Assembly (NCBI GenBank): GCA_017405965.1
Contig: JAFQZK010000003.1
Coordinates: forward strand, 124,001-188,000
Source: Muribaculaceae bacterium
GTDB lineage: Bacteria; Bacteroidota; Bacteroidia; Bacteroidales; Muribaculaceae
Reading direction: 5' to 3'
DNA: 64,000 bases
Below the pieces are notes generated by a model, which saw only the letters and a list, made by a program, of their open reading frames with translations, was not told the origin of the DNA and made no database searches. This document shows, one piece after another, positions 9,198-18,022 of the stretch. Position 1 is the first letter of the stretch. Each line of letters begins with the position of its first letter. The position numbers and the translations under genes were made by a program.

Positions 9198-9770
9198 ATG
9201 AAAGTAATCGGTTTCACAGGAAATTACGATGATAAGCAGGATGCCAGGTGTTATCTGATGGCCGATTCCTCGGTTCTGTACACCGGACGCCCTTTCTTCA
9301 TTCCCGACTTTGCCCAGCGCTTTGTGGCAGCACCGACTATTGTGGTGCGCACGGGAAGGTTGGGCAAGTGCATCGCCCCAAAGTTCGCCCATCGCTATTG
9401 GGATGCCGTCACCGCTGGATTCAGCGTGATGGCATGCCAGGATGTGGATGGACGGATGGAAGCCTTGGACCGTGCATTTGACGGCGCGGCCATCGTGGGC
9501 GATTGGGTGCCTGCCGCGTCTGTCGAGGACGTGCTGCACACGATTGTCGAGGTCAAGGTCGACGACACGCTGGTGTCACGTCACTGTCTGGCCGACATGA
9601 GGCTTCCGTTGGCCGATGCCCTGTCGGCGGTGAGCACGCGTTGCAGCATCAAGATGGGCGACCTGCTGTTCACCGGCGATGCCGGCACGCCGTTCACGCT
9701 GTCACCAGGTATGCGCCTGACATCCAGTATCGGGGACAGGAATGTCCTTGACGTGAAAGTGAGACTATAA
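9198..9770 (+). CDS. Fumarylacetoacetate hydrolase-family-like protein
   Basis: 190-residue cytosolic protein. The middle and end follow the FAH fold: PFFIPDFAQRF, then VVRTGRLGKCIAPKFAHRYW with DAVTAGFSVMACQ (compare the usual 'GKNI...DYVAGYTVGND'), and near the end the lS...i.pGD.lfTG pattern in STRCSIKMGDLLFTGDAGTP. The usual acidic metal ligands are poorly conserved, so catalytic activity is doubtful. It follows rex by 32 bp and precedes the second porU-like gene by 49 bp. No specific substrate can be assigned. Confidence 0.6.
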   Translation: MKVIGFTGNYDDKQDARCYLMADSSVLYTGRPFFIPDFAQRFVAAPTIVVRTGRLGKCIAPKFAHRYWDAVTAGFSVMACQDVDGRMEALDRAFDGAAIVGDWVPAASVEDVLHTIVEVKVDDTLVSRHCLADMRLPLADALSAVSTRCSIKMGDLLFTGDAGTPFTLSPGMRLTSSIGDRNVLDVKVRL

Positions 9771-9819
9771 CGAGATAAATATATATTTGGTAACTGAATA
9801 ATAACCAAGAAAATTAGAT

Positions 9820-12800
9820 ATGCGCAATCTGACAAAACTTCAACTCGTGTGCGCTGTAGTGCTGGCCATCTTCTGTGCCGGCTTTGCCAGCGCATTTAAC
9901 GTATCGAACTATGCGACTACATCCGTGCTTGCCAATGGCAAATGGGTGAAGATTACGATTCCCGAAACCGGAATGTATGAAATCACTTACGAGGAGCTTC
10001 GTGAAATGGGTTTCAACAGTCCTGAAAGGGTTAGTGTGTACGGCTTCGGCGGCGGCAAAATCAGTGAGACCCTCACTAGCAGTGCCCCCGATGACCTGAA
10101 GCGTATCCCCATCATGCGTAGCAACAACAAGATTTGTTTCTATGGCGTGGGACCTGTCACCTTCAGTCTCGCTGACTACAACACGCAGCCGCGTTATACT
10201 CGCACTTTCAACCCTTATTCGCTCACGGGTAACTATTTCCTCACCGAGTCCGATCAGCCTGATTTGCTGCCAGCCAAGAAGGCAAAGGTTACTGTGAACA
10301 ACGCTGTGAACACGCCCACGAGCCTCAGCTATTGCTATCACGAGCGTGAAATCCTCAGTGTGGGTGGTTCTGGTAAGGAAATGCTCGGCGAGGACTTCTC
10401 GGCTGGTAATTTCAAGGCTGATTACTACATGCCTGAGATTGCCGACAGCACGATTGTAGTGCATACTTCAATTGCTGCAGTTACCCCGGTTATCTCTTAT
10501 GCCACCGTTATCTTCCACAGTGGTGCCGCTGTCGATACTGCCGAGTTCTCGGTATCGTCTTCACGCATCTACCCGTTGGGCTCTTCAACGACTTCATCGA
10601 CCACGTTGTATAACTTGGCTACCCCTTATGCCAAGTTGAGGCTGACTGACCCTGCTGAGCACGGCCAGTTGGAGCCTTTCCTGCGTATGAGTGATACGGA
10701 GCAAATCATCGAGATGGGCCGTTTGGACTATTTCGTGTTGACCTACAAGCGCTACAATGTCATCAATGATGATGAGCAGAACCAATTGATGATGGGCTAT
10801 GCCGCTACTCGTGGTAACGAGCGCTTCATGTTGCCCAACGCAACGTCGAACGTCGTGATCTGGTGTGTCAACAGCCCCACTTATCCCACCGAGGTTTATA
10901 CCTATCCTTACAACGACGAGACCGGTTCAGGTCTTGAGTTCTTCTCGACCGCTACCTCGGTTTCTCATTATATCGCTTTCGATCCCACCAAGACGTTGAA
11001 GAAAATCACCGGTTTTGAGAGCGTTCCTAATCAGAACCTGCATGGCATGGCAGTTCCCGAACTGCTGATCATCACCGACAAGATGTTCCATGAGCAGGCC
11101 CAGCGCGTGGCCGACCTTCATGCTGCTGTCGATGGCATCGACGTGGCCGTGGTGGATCAGGACCAGATCTTCAACGAGTTCTCCAGCGGTACCCGTGACG
11201 CTATGGCTTATCGCCTGCTGTGCAAGATGCTCTACGACCGCAACAACACCAAGTTCAAGAACCTGTTGCTGTTCGGTACCGGTACGTTCGACAACCGTGA
11301 GATCATGGGTGCCCATCCCGGCAACCTGCTCACCTACCAGAGCGACAACAGTAACTTCGAGAACTACTCCTTCACTTGCGACGACTTCTATGGCTTCTTG
11401 GATGACAACTCCGGTGCCAATGTCGCCAACGATAAGCTGCGCATCGGTGTAGGCCGCATCACCTGCTCCGACGTCGAGGAGGCTAAGAGTGACGTTGACA
11501 AGCTGATCGAATACTATGCCACTCCCGACTATGGCGTATGGCGCAACAACACGATGGTGGCATCCGACTCTCCCGAGCGTGGTGACTATATGTACCAGGG
11601 CGAGACCTACAAGAACATGATCGACAATGAGCTCAATACTGGTATGAACGTCACTACCGTTCACAATACGCAGTATCCTCGCTCTACGACCGAGCCCGGT
11701 ATCGTCGAGGAGAAGAAGACGGCCGTCGAGGGTAAGCAGCTGTGGAGCAACACGCTCAAGAACGGTGTCTATTTCTCGACCTATGTAGGCCACGCTGGCC
11801 CCATCTCGTTCACCAAGAAGAACAAGATGTGGACTACCGGTGATGTGGCTCGTACCAGCTACAGCCACTGGCCCATCATGAGTACTGCCTGCTGTGACGT
11901 GGCTCACTTCGACGGTGACACGCGCGGTATCGCCGAGCTCATGTTCCACAAGCGTGACGGTGGCGCCATCGCTATGCTCACGAGTACGCGCATGGTGTTC
12001 GCTTCGGACAACAATACGTTGAACAAGTACTTCATCAATGCCTTGTTCAGCTATGACAAGAATGGTGTGATGCCCACCCTGGGTGAAGCTTACAAGCAGT
12101 CGAAGCTCGGTTTCACTTCCTCCAACACCAACAAGATGTCCTTCTTCCTGCTGGGTGACCCCGCCATCAAGATCAATTATCCCATCTCACGTTTCCAGAT
12201 CATTGAATTGAACGGTGCCGACATGACCGACTCGACCGATATGGCCATGCTTCGCCCCCTCAGGAAGTTCAACGTGGTGGCTCATGTGCTGGATGCCGAG
12301 GGCAATCTGGATACCAGCTTCAATGGCGATGCTACGGTGACGCTCTACGACAAGGAGGAGCTCTTCACGACGCTCAACTCGACTTGGACCTACTCCAACC
12401 TCAATGCCAAGATCTACTTCAACCGCGATAAGCTCACCGAGCTCAACGGTCGCGTGGAGAATGGCGTGTTCACCGCTTCGGTGATTGTGCCCGAGAATCC
12501 CAAGGCCAAGAACGAGATGGTGCTGATGCGTGTCTATGCCCACAAGGACAATAGCGACTACATGGTGAACGGTTTCACCAAGAACATCAAGATGCTGGCC
12601 TATGACGAGCACATGGCTATCACCGATACCCAGAACCCCGTCATCACCAACATGTATATCAACAATGAGGACGCCTTCAATTACGGATCAACCGTTGGAA
12701 CCACCTCGATGCTCTATATCACCGCTACCGATGATCAGGGTATCAACTTCCACAACTCGGTGGAGAGGAGCATGAGACTCGTTCTGGATGCCGGTCGTCC

Positions 12801-13278
12801 CTCCTACAATGATATCACCTGCTATGCCAGCACGACCAACGAGGGCAAGACCGTGAACGTCGAGTTCCCGCTGACCAACCTGTCCGAGGGTCTCCACACG
12901 TTGACCTACACCGTCTATGACCTGGTGGGTAACAGTGCCGAGCGCACCATCACCTTCATTGTGGGCCAGACCGGTAATGTGGAACTCACCACCGACGCCC
13001 TTCCTGCCTATGTCGGCCAGGATGTGAACTTCGACCTCGAAACTGAGCTGAGCAACGCTCCTCAAATGGTGGTACGCGTGACCGATGCCACCGGCAAGCT
13101 CGTGTGGATGAATACCACCAACACCTTCCCCGTGACTTGGAACATGAGAGACATGGACGGCAATCTGGTGCCTGGTGGTCTGTACCGCTACTTCGGTACC
13201 TACACCGATGGTGCCAACTATGGCGGCACCTCGATCAATAAGCTCATCGTTCTTGATCCGCTCAAGACGGCGAACTGA
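9820..13278 (+). CDS. PorU-like C25 family sortase paralogue (copy 2)
   Basis: 1152-residue exported protein with a signal peptide ending around GFASA/FNV. It is colinear with the 4866-8315 product from the first mature residues (NYATTSVLANGKWVKITI compared with YYATTSKLAEGSWVKIAV) to the C-terminal beta domain. The catalytic pair is kept: H658 in YVGHAG and, by alignment, C692 in STACCDVAHFD, again 34 residues apart. The end (VRVTDATGKLVW then GGLYRYFGTY) resembles the PorU C-terminal fold. Two complete PorU-like genes in one locus are unusual; the second may have a different cargo preference or attachment chemistry. It is followed by a strong hairpin terminator at 13301. Confidence 0.85.
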   Translation: MRNLTKLQLVCAVVLAIFCAGFASAFNVSNYATTSVLANGKWVKITIPETGMYEITYEELREMGFNSPERVSVYGFGGGKISETLTSSAPDDLKRIPIMRSNNKICFYGVGPVTFSLADYNTQPRYTRTFNPYSLTGNYFLTESDQPDLLPAKKAKVTVNNAVNTPTSLSYCYHEREILSVGGSGKEMLGEDFSAGNFKADYYMPEIADSTIVVHTSIAAVTPVISYATVIFHSGAAVDTAEFSVSSSRIYPLGSSTTSSTTLYNLATPYAKLRLTDPAEHGQLEPFLRMSDTEQIIEMGRLDYFVLTYKRYNVINDDEQNQLMMGYAATRGNERFMLPNATSNVVIWCVNSPTYPTEVYTYPYNDETGSGLEFFSTATSVSHYIAFDPTKTLKKITGFESVPNQNLHGMAVPELLIITDKMFHEQAQRVADLHAAVDGIDVAVVDQDQIFNEFSSGTRDAMAYRLLCKMLYDRNNTKFKNLLLFGTGTFDNREIMGAHPGNLLTYQSDNSNFENYSFTCDDFYGFLDDNSGANVANDKLRIGVGRITCSDVEEAKSDVDKLIEYYATPDYGVWRNNTMVASDSPERGDYMYQGETYKNMIDNELNTGMNVTTVHNTQYPRSTTEPGIVEEKKTAVEGKQLWSNTLKNGVYFSTYVGHAGPISFTKKNKMWTTGDVARTSYSHWPIMSTACCDVAHFDGDTRGIAELMFHKRDGGAIAMLTSTRMVFASDNNTLNKYFINALFSYDKNGVMPTLGEAYKQSKLGFTSSNTNKMSFFLLGDPAIKINYPISRFQIIELNGADMTDSTDMAMLRPLRKFNVVAHVLDAEGNLDTSFNGDATVTLYDKEELFTTLNSTWTYSNLNAKIYFNRDKLTELNGRVENGVFTASVIVPENPKAKNEMVLMRVYAHKDNSDYMVNGFTKNIKMLAYDEHMAITDTQNPVITNMYINNEDAFNYGSTVGTTSMLYITATDDQGINFHNSVERSMRLVLDAGRPSYNDITCYASTTNEGKTVNVEFPLTNLSEGLHTLTYTVYDLVGNSAERTITFIVGQTGNVELTTDALPAYVGQDVNFDLETELSNAPQMVVRVTDATGKLVWMNTTNTFPVTWNMRDMDGNLVPGGLYRYFGTYTDGANYGGTSINKLIVLDPLKTAN

Positions 13279-13300
13279 TCGTTGACCGTTAACTGATAGC

Positions 13301-13346
13301 CGAACGGGGGCGCCCTGAAACCTGGGCACTCCCGTTCGTCGTTTTT
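13301..13346 (+). terminator. Rho-independent terminator after second porU-like gene
   Basis: CGAACGGG (13301-13308) pairs with CCCGTTCG (13331-13338), with an inner GCCC/GGGC extension, followed by TCGTTTTT. It lies 23 bp after the stop codon. Confidence 0.85.
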
Positions 13347-13366
13347 GGCAGCTAAAAAAACGCAGG

Positions 13367-13443
13367 GTGTTGCAAAACTACACTTGACTCAGTTTTAATC
13401 GGCCTAGCGCGATTATTTATAGGTGACATGAGTTTTGCAACAC
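13367..13443. repeat. Perfect 13-bp inverted repeat, MITE-like
   Basis: GTGTTGCAAAACT (13367-13379) and AGTTTTGCAACAC (13431-13443) are exact inverse complements around a 51-bp core without coding capacity. The layout resembles a miniature inverted-repeat element or insertion-sequence end remnants. No convincing target-site duplication is visible. Confidence 0.55.
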
Positions 13444-13468
13444 TCTCCACATATTTTAACCAGGCTCT

Positions 13469-13512
13469 AAAAAAGGATTGCGACCATGCCAAGTGATGGC
13501 ATAGCCGCAACC
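13469..13512 (-). terminator. Minus-strand terminator without an obvious gene
   Basis: Read on the minus strand, ATGCCA/TGGCAT (13486-13491 with 13497-13502) extends through GCG/CGC and GG/CC pairs and ends in six T (A-run at 13469-13474). No intact minus-strand gene lies upstream of it, so it may be left over from a lost gene. Confidence 0.6.
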
Positions 13513-13535
13513 GTTTGTTTGTTGTTGATGTCTGA
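13504..13535 (-). repeat. 32-bp repeat, copy A
   Basis: This 32-bp sequence, beginning GCCGCAACCG and ending GATGTCTGA, is identical to 18018-18049. Both copies lie next to a minus-strand hairpin terminator; copy B directly follows the ferredoxin stop codon. Confidence 0.9.
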
Positions 13536-13796
13536 TGATCTTCACGTGGTCGGTGTTGTCTGGAACCCTAATCCTGTGAGCAATGCGAGTATCCTGATAA
13601 AGAACGCGGATGCCAATTAAAACGATTTATTTTGATTTCTTGTGAGCCCTTGCGAGCAATCCCAATAATACTAGCGCCTTAGCGTGGGGCCCCACGTGCG
13701 CATGCCTAAATAAAGATTGTACCTGTTTTGTGAGGGCGGTCACAATTTTTTGAGGGGTTGTTGCGTTATATATAACAGCAGGTAACATGAAAAGCG

Positions 13797-15491
13797 ATGA
13801 AGCATTTACTGACGGTCATATTGTCAATTCTGGCGCTTGTGGCGACGGTCACAGGCTGTGACGGTGCACACCGTTACGATGCACGCCTGGTGCGGACCGA
13901 CAGTCTGATGCGCCCTGACCCTGACAGTGCCCTGGCTATCGTCCAGGCCGTCGTTCGCGATAGCCTGACGAGCGATGGCGACCGTGCCTACCGCGACCTG
14001 TTGCTTACCCAGGCCCGCTACCGCTGCTACGTCACCGCCACCAGCGACAGCGACATCAACCGCGCCCTGAGTTACTACCGCGCCCACAGCGGCGAGCGCG
14101 AGAAACTCACCCGCGCCTACATCTACAAGGGTGCCGTTATGAAAGAACTAGGCCACCCCGACAGCGCCATGCTCTACTACAAGACCGCCGAAGCCACCGC
14201 CGCCCCCGACGACTACTTCAATTTGGGCTACAGTAAAATGAGGATCGGGGAATTATACCAATCTCAACTTCCCCAAGACAGTGCTGGCATCAAAAGACTG
14301 CTTGAGGCACGTCAATGCTTTAAAATGCTGAATGACACCAATTACCTGATAGTCACACTTGGAATGCTAGGTGCAATCAGCGGTGTCAATTGTCCTGATT
14401 CAGCAAAATCATATTTTGAGCAAGCAATTCGTTTAGCTCAAGACTACAAGCCGTCATTACAATATACTTATAAATCTAAATTAGCTGGAGTATATCTTCA
14501 TGAGAATGAAATAAGAACGGCCAACCAATTGGCTATGGATGTCTTCAGGAACGGAAAAGATGTATGCTATGAGAATCAATTCTATTATTATGCTGCACTG
14601 TCGTTTGTAAGATTAGGGTTGATAGATTCAGCCAAATATGTTGTTTCTCACCTCCCTGTGCTATCTAATGCAATCGACAGTATGAACTACTATAATGTGA
14701 TGGCTGAAATCGCAAAAGCTGAAAACAACCATGAATTATATGGGAAATGTGTAGCACATTCCAAAGAAATCACAACGAAATTATTACATATTAAGTCTGG
14801 TCCCACAGTCTCGCAAAGCGAGCTGATCATCAACAACGAACAGCTTGAGAGAAAACAAGGAGTCGAACACTCTCAAAAGAGATTACTTTGGGGTCTTGTA
14901 TTTCTGCTAGCGTTGATAACAGCGCTTATTATCTTGAAACTGTACTATAATGTCAAGAAATATGAGCGAGAAAAAGCCATCCTTAAACAAGAATTTGATT
15001 TGACATTAAACAGTTGGAAAGAATCTCTACAGGAAGAAAACGCAAAACACGTTTCGACATTAGTTGGGTATAGACTTTCTGCTATCGAAGAACTGTATCA
15101 AGACATCAGGTTCAGAATGAAAGATAACGGAAGAGTTAAAAAATTGTTACTGCTGTCCAGTTTGCTTGAAATCATGAACGAAAGAAATGAACTGCTTGAT
15201 GTCAAGCCTTCTGATTCTTTTTGGGAAAAAATGAAGCTTTCGGTTAACGGCCAATTTAATGGTATCGTCACTTATGTGGAAAAACATTATCCATGTTTAA
15301 CAGATAAAGATATTAACATCTTCTGTTTACTTTGCGCTAACGTAACGCCTCAAATCATCAAGTTGTGTGTGGGATTTTTGAACGCAAAGAGCGTGAGCAA
15401 CTATAAGAATAAGCTCATAAAAAACAAGATGGGGCTTGACATGTCTTTTAATGACTTTATTGATGCCTACATGAGAGGCGATTTGCCATAA
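13797..15491 (+). CDS. TPR lipoprotein with membrane helix and LuxR-like C-terminus
   Basis: 564 residues. A lipoprotein signal ends in VATVTGC with the lipobox Cys at position 21. Helical TPR-like repeats follow to about residue 340, then one membrane helix at about 362-384 (LLWGLVFLLALITALIILKL), a charged linker, and a C-terminal domain with LTDKDINIFCLLC and SVSNYKNKLIKNKMG, which resembles a GerE/LuxR helix-turn-helix. Proteins of this layout occur in Bacteroidales and are thought to be membrane-bound regulators; the target is unknown. The first ~430 bp are strongly GC-rich and the rest AT-rich, with a sharp change near 14225 inside the gene. Confidence 0.7.
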   Translation: MKHLLTVILSILALVATVTGCDGAHRYDARLVRTDSLMRPDPDSALAIVQAVVRDSLTSDGDRAYRDLLLTQARYRCYVTATSDSDINRALSYYRAHSGEREKLTRAYIYKGAVMKELGHPDSAMLYYKTAEATAAPDDYFNLGYSKMRIGELYQSQLPQDSAGIKRLLEARQCFKMLNDTNYLIVTLGMLGAISGVNCPDSAKSYFEQAIRLAQDYKPSLQYTYKSKLAGVYLHENEIRTANQLAMDVFRNGKDVCYENQFYYYAALSFVRLGLIDSAKYVVSHLPVLSNAIDSMNYYNVMAEIAKAENNHELYGKCVAHSKEITTKLLHIKSGPTVSQSELIINNEQLERKQGVEHSQKRLLWGLVFLLALITALIILKLYYNVKKYEREKAILKQEFDLTLNSWKESLQEENAKHVSTLVGYRLSAIEELYQDIRFRMKDNGRVKKLLLLSSLLEIMNERNELLDVKPSDSFWEKMKLSVNGQFNGIVTYVEKHYPCLTDKDINIFCLLCANVTPQIIKLCVGFLNAKSVSNYKNKLIKNKMGLDMSFNDFIDAYMRGDLP

Positions 15492-15590
15492 ACTGCTGCA
15501 TCAATCGGGCATCTCCCCCTTTGGTGATTTTTTATTTTTGTAATATGCTAAAAAGCAGTTGATTATCTACCAGAATGATGAACTGATTTT

Positions 15591-15623
15591 TTTGTCTTTA
15601 TCGGGAAAGTGTGTGTAACTTTG
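15591..15623 (+). promoter_or_regulatory. Bacteroidetes promoter
   Basis: TTTG at 15591-15594 (-33) and TAACTTTG at 15616-15623 (-7), spaced 21 bp, 47 bp before the ATG at 15671. Confidence 0.75.
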
Positions 15624-15670
15624 CAACGAATTCGATAATCAAATTCAATAATAAATAATACTTTTTTATC

Positions 15671-16093
15671 ATGATACAAAAACCCATTTTATTGTTAGTT
15701 TTGTGTTTAATCTGTGGAGTTAATTTGTATGCTAATGATGAAGCAACATATCAAATTAACATACAGAACGTTCCTCATGGCGGCACTCATTCCGAGTATT
15801 ATGCTCCAGCAGATATGCCAGAGGTCTATTTTAACTCGCAGGACATGGAGATCATCATCGTGGCGAATGGTGTGGCCCTTTACTATGACGTGGAAATCAT
15901 CTCTCAAAAGACCAACCATTCTGTTTTATACACCAAAATCAGTGGCTATGGCGACATTATAGACGTCTCCTATCTCCCCGAAGCCTACTATCGCATTGTC
16001 ATTCATTCCTCTAATAATAATGTATTTGAGGGTTATTTCAAGAAGACAGAATCATCGTCTTTGAAAAATCCCTTTTATCATAGAAGAAAATAG
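15671..16093 (+). CDS. Small exported protein, DUF3244-like
   Basis: 140 residues with a signal peptide (LLLVLCLICGVNLYA/ND). The mature part is beta-rich; the pattern around YYDVEIIS, VLYTKISGYGDIIDVS and YYRIVIHSSNNNVFEGYF resembles the small Ig-like DUF3244 proteins of Bacteroides. It ends in a basic stretch (YHRRK). AT-rich compared with the core genome. It has its own promoter at 15591-15623 and lies 41 bp before the next exported protein, so the two may be cotranscribed. Function unknown. Confidence 0.6.
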   Translation: MIQKPILLLVLCLICGVNLYANDEATYQINIQNVPHGGTHSEYYAPADMPEVYFNSQDMEIIIVANGVALYYDVEIISQKTNHSVLYTKISGYGDIIDVSYLPEAYYRIVIHSSNNNVFEGYFKKTESSSLKNPFYHRRK

Positions 16094-16134
16094 AATTACA
16101 GATAATTTATTCCCACATAAAAACATTAAATATT

Positions 16135-17772
16135 ATGAAGAAAAGTTTGATTATTGTACTGTTGGCCATGTTGGGCATGACCCAGCTGTCGGCACAAGAG
16201 GGAGAGTACATCCCGTTTGTGCGTGAAGGCGTGAAGTGGGTATGCTATTTCAATTCCTATAATTGCCATGCTTATGAGGTTGATTGGAGCAGGTTTTATC
16301 CCCTAGGTAAAACCTATTTCACGCTTGAAATCAAGGGCGATACTGTAATAAACGGTAAGGCCTACAAGAAGATGCACAAGTACACCGGCGACGCCATCAA
16401 CGCGCAATGCGACACGGTCCCTGTTTGCCTGCGTGAAGAGGGCAAAATAGTCTATGGCATCATACCAAATCCTGAAGAAAACTATGGCCTTTTTATAGGG
16501 TATGGAATGTGGTTCTACAAAAGACCAGACATCAATATCGTTGATGCAGCACGGAGCGGAGAGGAATTCATCCTGTATGACTTCAGCAATCCTGAAAACT
16601 ATTACAATACCATCTACTACAGGCGCAACGGAGATGGCAGCCTGAGCAATCAGAGTAGTGATTTCAATTATGAAGGGTGTGATGAAGTCCCCATCGGTGA
16701 CAGGATGGCCAGGCGATATCGTTTCAAATACTTTGGCTTTTTTGACTTGTTTTTCACTGAGGGAATAGGCTATGACGGCAGTATTAGCGGCTATACTTTG
16801 GGCTATCTTTATATAAGCAGAGACCAAATGATGCATCCTTGGTTTCAAGGGTTCTTCCTTAATCATGTGGAGGAAAACGGCAAGATCATCTACAAGGGCA
16901 TCAATTATGAGCAGGTGATGCCCGCTGATGGTCATATGCCCATGGCGCAGGAAGGAAAGATCTGGGTCAATGAGCGTGTTATCATCAACAAGGGTGATAC
17001 CACGCGCAGCTACTACTGCTATGAAGTCAAAGGGAACGACCCACGCTTCCCCAGTTATGACGTAAAACAGTGCCACTATTATACTGGTGCGAAGATCGAT
17101 CCCGAGAATGACAGCATCGTCAGCTCGTTAGCTGACCCCTTACTAACGTCTGAAGTTGAATCCCTTTACAATTGGCCTCTTCAAGAAAACATTGAAAAGA
17201 ACCGCAGCATGCTTCGTCACGAAGAACTCACTAACGGCTATCTGCTCTATTGGTTGCAGCACGGAGAGCCAGAAAGGACCATACGGTTCTATGTTGCTCG
17301 ACAGAACTCGCCGAAGGTACTGACCGTGGACAATTTCATCGCTGTGGATCCTGTCGAGGTCGACGGTTTCACGTGCGAGCGTTACGCCTACGTCAACGAG
17401 CAGGGCGAGCCGCAGGCCTACCTGGTCGAGGGCATCGGCTTCGACAGCCGCTGCATGGGTGACCTGCTGACGCCCTTCACGCGCGAGCCCGACCACGATG
17501 CCGACTATCAGGAGTACTGCGGCCTGAGCCACGTGATCAAGAACGGCAAGATCATCTACAAGGGCCTGTGCTACGACGAGCGCCGCGTCCAGCTCCTGAC
17601 CGCCGACGTGAACGGTGACGGCGTGGTGAACATCAGCGACGTGACGACTTTGATCGAGATGATCCTGCACGAGGGACCGTCGCATATCCGTCCCAATGGC
17701 GACATCAATCAGAACGGCGAGACCAACATCAGCGACGTGACGACCCTCATCGACCTCATCATGAGCGAGTGA
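16135..17772 (+). CDS. Exported two-module protein with dockerin-like tail
   Basis: 545 residues with signal peptide (LLAMLGMTQLSA/QE). I do not recognise the body, but it looks like two divergent copies of one module of roughly 240 residues: each opens with an 'EGxxW...V' stretch and a 'KGDT..' strand, includes a KYTGDAI / HYYTGAKI element, and closes with NGKIIYKGINYE or NGKIIYKGLCYD. The C-terminal ~57 residues (from about 17599) are two dockerin-like loops: DVNGDGVVNISDVTTLIEMI and DINQNGETNISDVTTLIDLI, with the D-x-N-x-D/N-G and final D pattern. The N-terminal half of the gene is AT-richer than the last 500 bp. Confidence 0.75.
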   Translation: MKKSLIIVLLAMLGMTQLSAQEGEYIPFVREGVKWVCYFNSYNCHAYEVDWSRFYPLGKTYFTLEIKGDTVINGKAYKKMHKYTGDAINAQCDTVPVCLREEGKIVYGIIPNPEENYGLFIGYGMWFYKRPDINIVDAARSGEEFILYDFSNPENYYNTIYYRRNGDGSLSNQSSDFNYEGCDEVPIGDRMARRYRFKYFGFFDLFFTEGIGYDGSISGYTLGYLYISRDQMMHPWFQGFFLNHVEENGKIIYKGINYEQVMPADGHMPMAQEGKIWVNERVIINKGDTTRSYYCYEVKGNDPRFPSYDVKQCHYYTGAKIDPENDSIVSSLADPLLTSEVESLYNWPLQENIEKNRSMLRHEELTNGYLLYWLQHGEPERTIRFYVARQNSPKVLTVDNFIAVDPVEVDGFTCERYAYVNEQGEPQAYLVEGIGFDSRCMGDLLTPFTREPDHDADYQEYCGLSHVIKNGKIIYKGLCYDERRVQLLTADVNGDGVVNISDVTTLIEMILHEGPSHIRPNGDINQNGETNISDVTTLIDLIMSE

Positions 17773-17887
17773 GGTGCCCTGGTAATAATAGGAGAGCACA
17801 TAATAATGCCAAGTACACCCTACTGAGAAAAGAGAGAGTCGAAAAACACGAGGGAAAAATAGTGTGATCAAGATTCATCAAAATCCT

Positions 17888-17927
17888 GGTGCGGCGCCAC
17901 TGTTTTAAGTCCAGTGTGCGCCGCACC
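17888..17927. terminator. Strong hairpin between convergent genes
   Basis: GGTGCGGCGC-CACTG pairs with CAGTG-T-GCGCCGCACC around a 9-nt loop, a near-perfect 15-bp stem 116 bp after the dockerin gene and before the convergent ferredoxin gene. There is no long T-run on either side, so its role as a terminator is inferred from position. Confidence 0.5.
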
Positions 17928-17986
17928 GCTGATTTCTTCGGTATATGTCGGAAAAAATGTGCTCTTGTCAAGATGACAGTGACATG

Positions 17987-18022
17987 AAAAAGCGGCGGCC
18001 GTTCCCGAAAAGGAACAGCCGC
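17987..18022 (-). terminator. Terminator of the ferredoxin gene
   Basis: On the minus strand a GCGGC...GTTCC / GGAAC...GCCGC hairpin (17992-18022) is followed by five T (A-run 17987-17991). The outer arm overlaps the 32-bp repeat copy B. Confidence 0.8.

Larger units (their letters stand above)
13279..13796. other. 518-bp gene-poor, repeat-rich interval
   Basis: No convincing gene. In order it holds a plus-strand terminator (13301-13346), a 13-bp inverted repeat pair (13367-13443), a minus-strand terminator hairpin (13469-13512), a 32-bp repeat shared with the ferredoxin 3' flank (13504-13535), a 30-codon open frame (13528-13620) containing NPNPVSNASILI, and a 14-bp palindrome CGTGGGGCCCCACG (13683-13696). 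The mixture suggests remnants of several rearrangements. Confidence 0.7.

Noticed and set aside
13480-13620. Minus-strand frames in the repeat-rich interval as a coding gene
   Set aside because: Frames are short, lack a good start and are interrupted; only the terminator hairpin and the 32-bp repeat are convincing.
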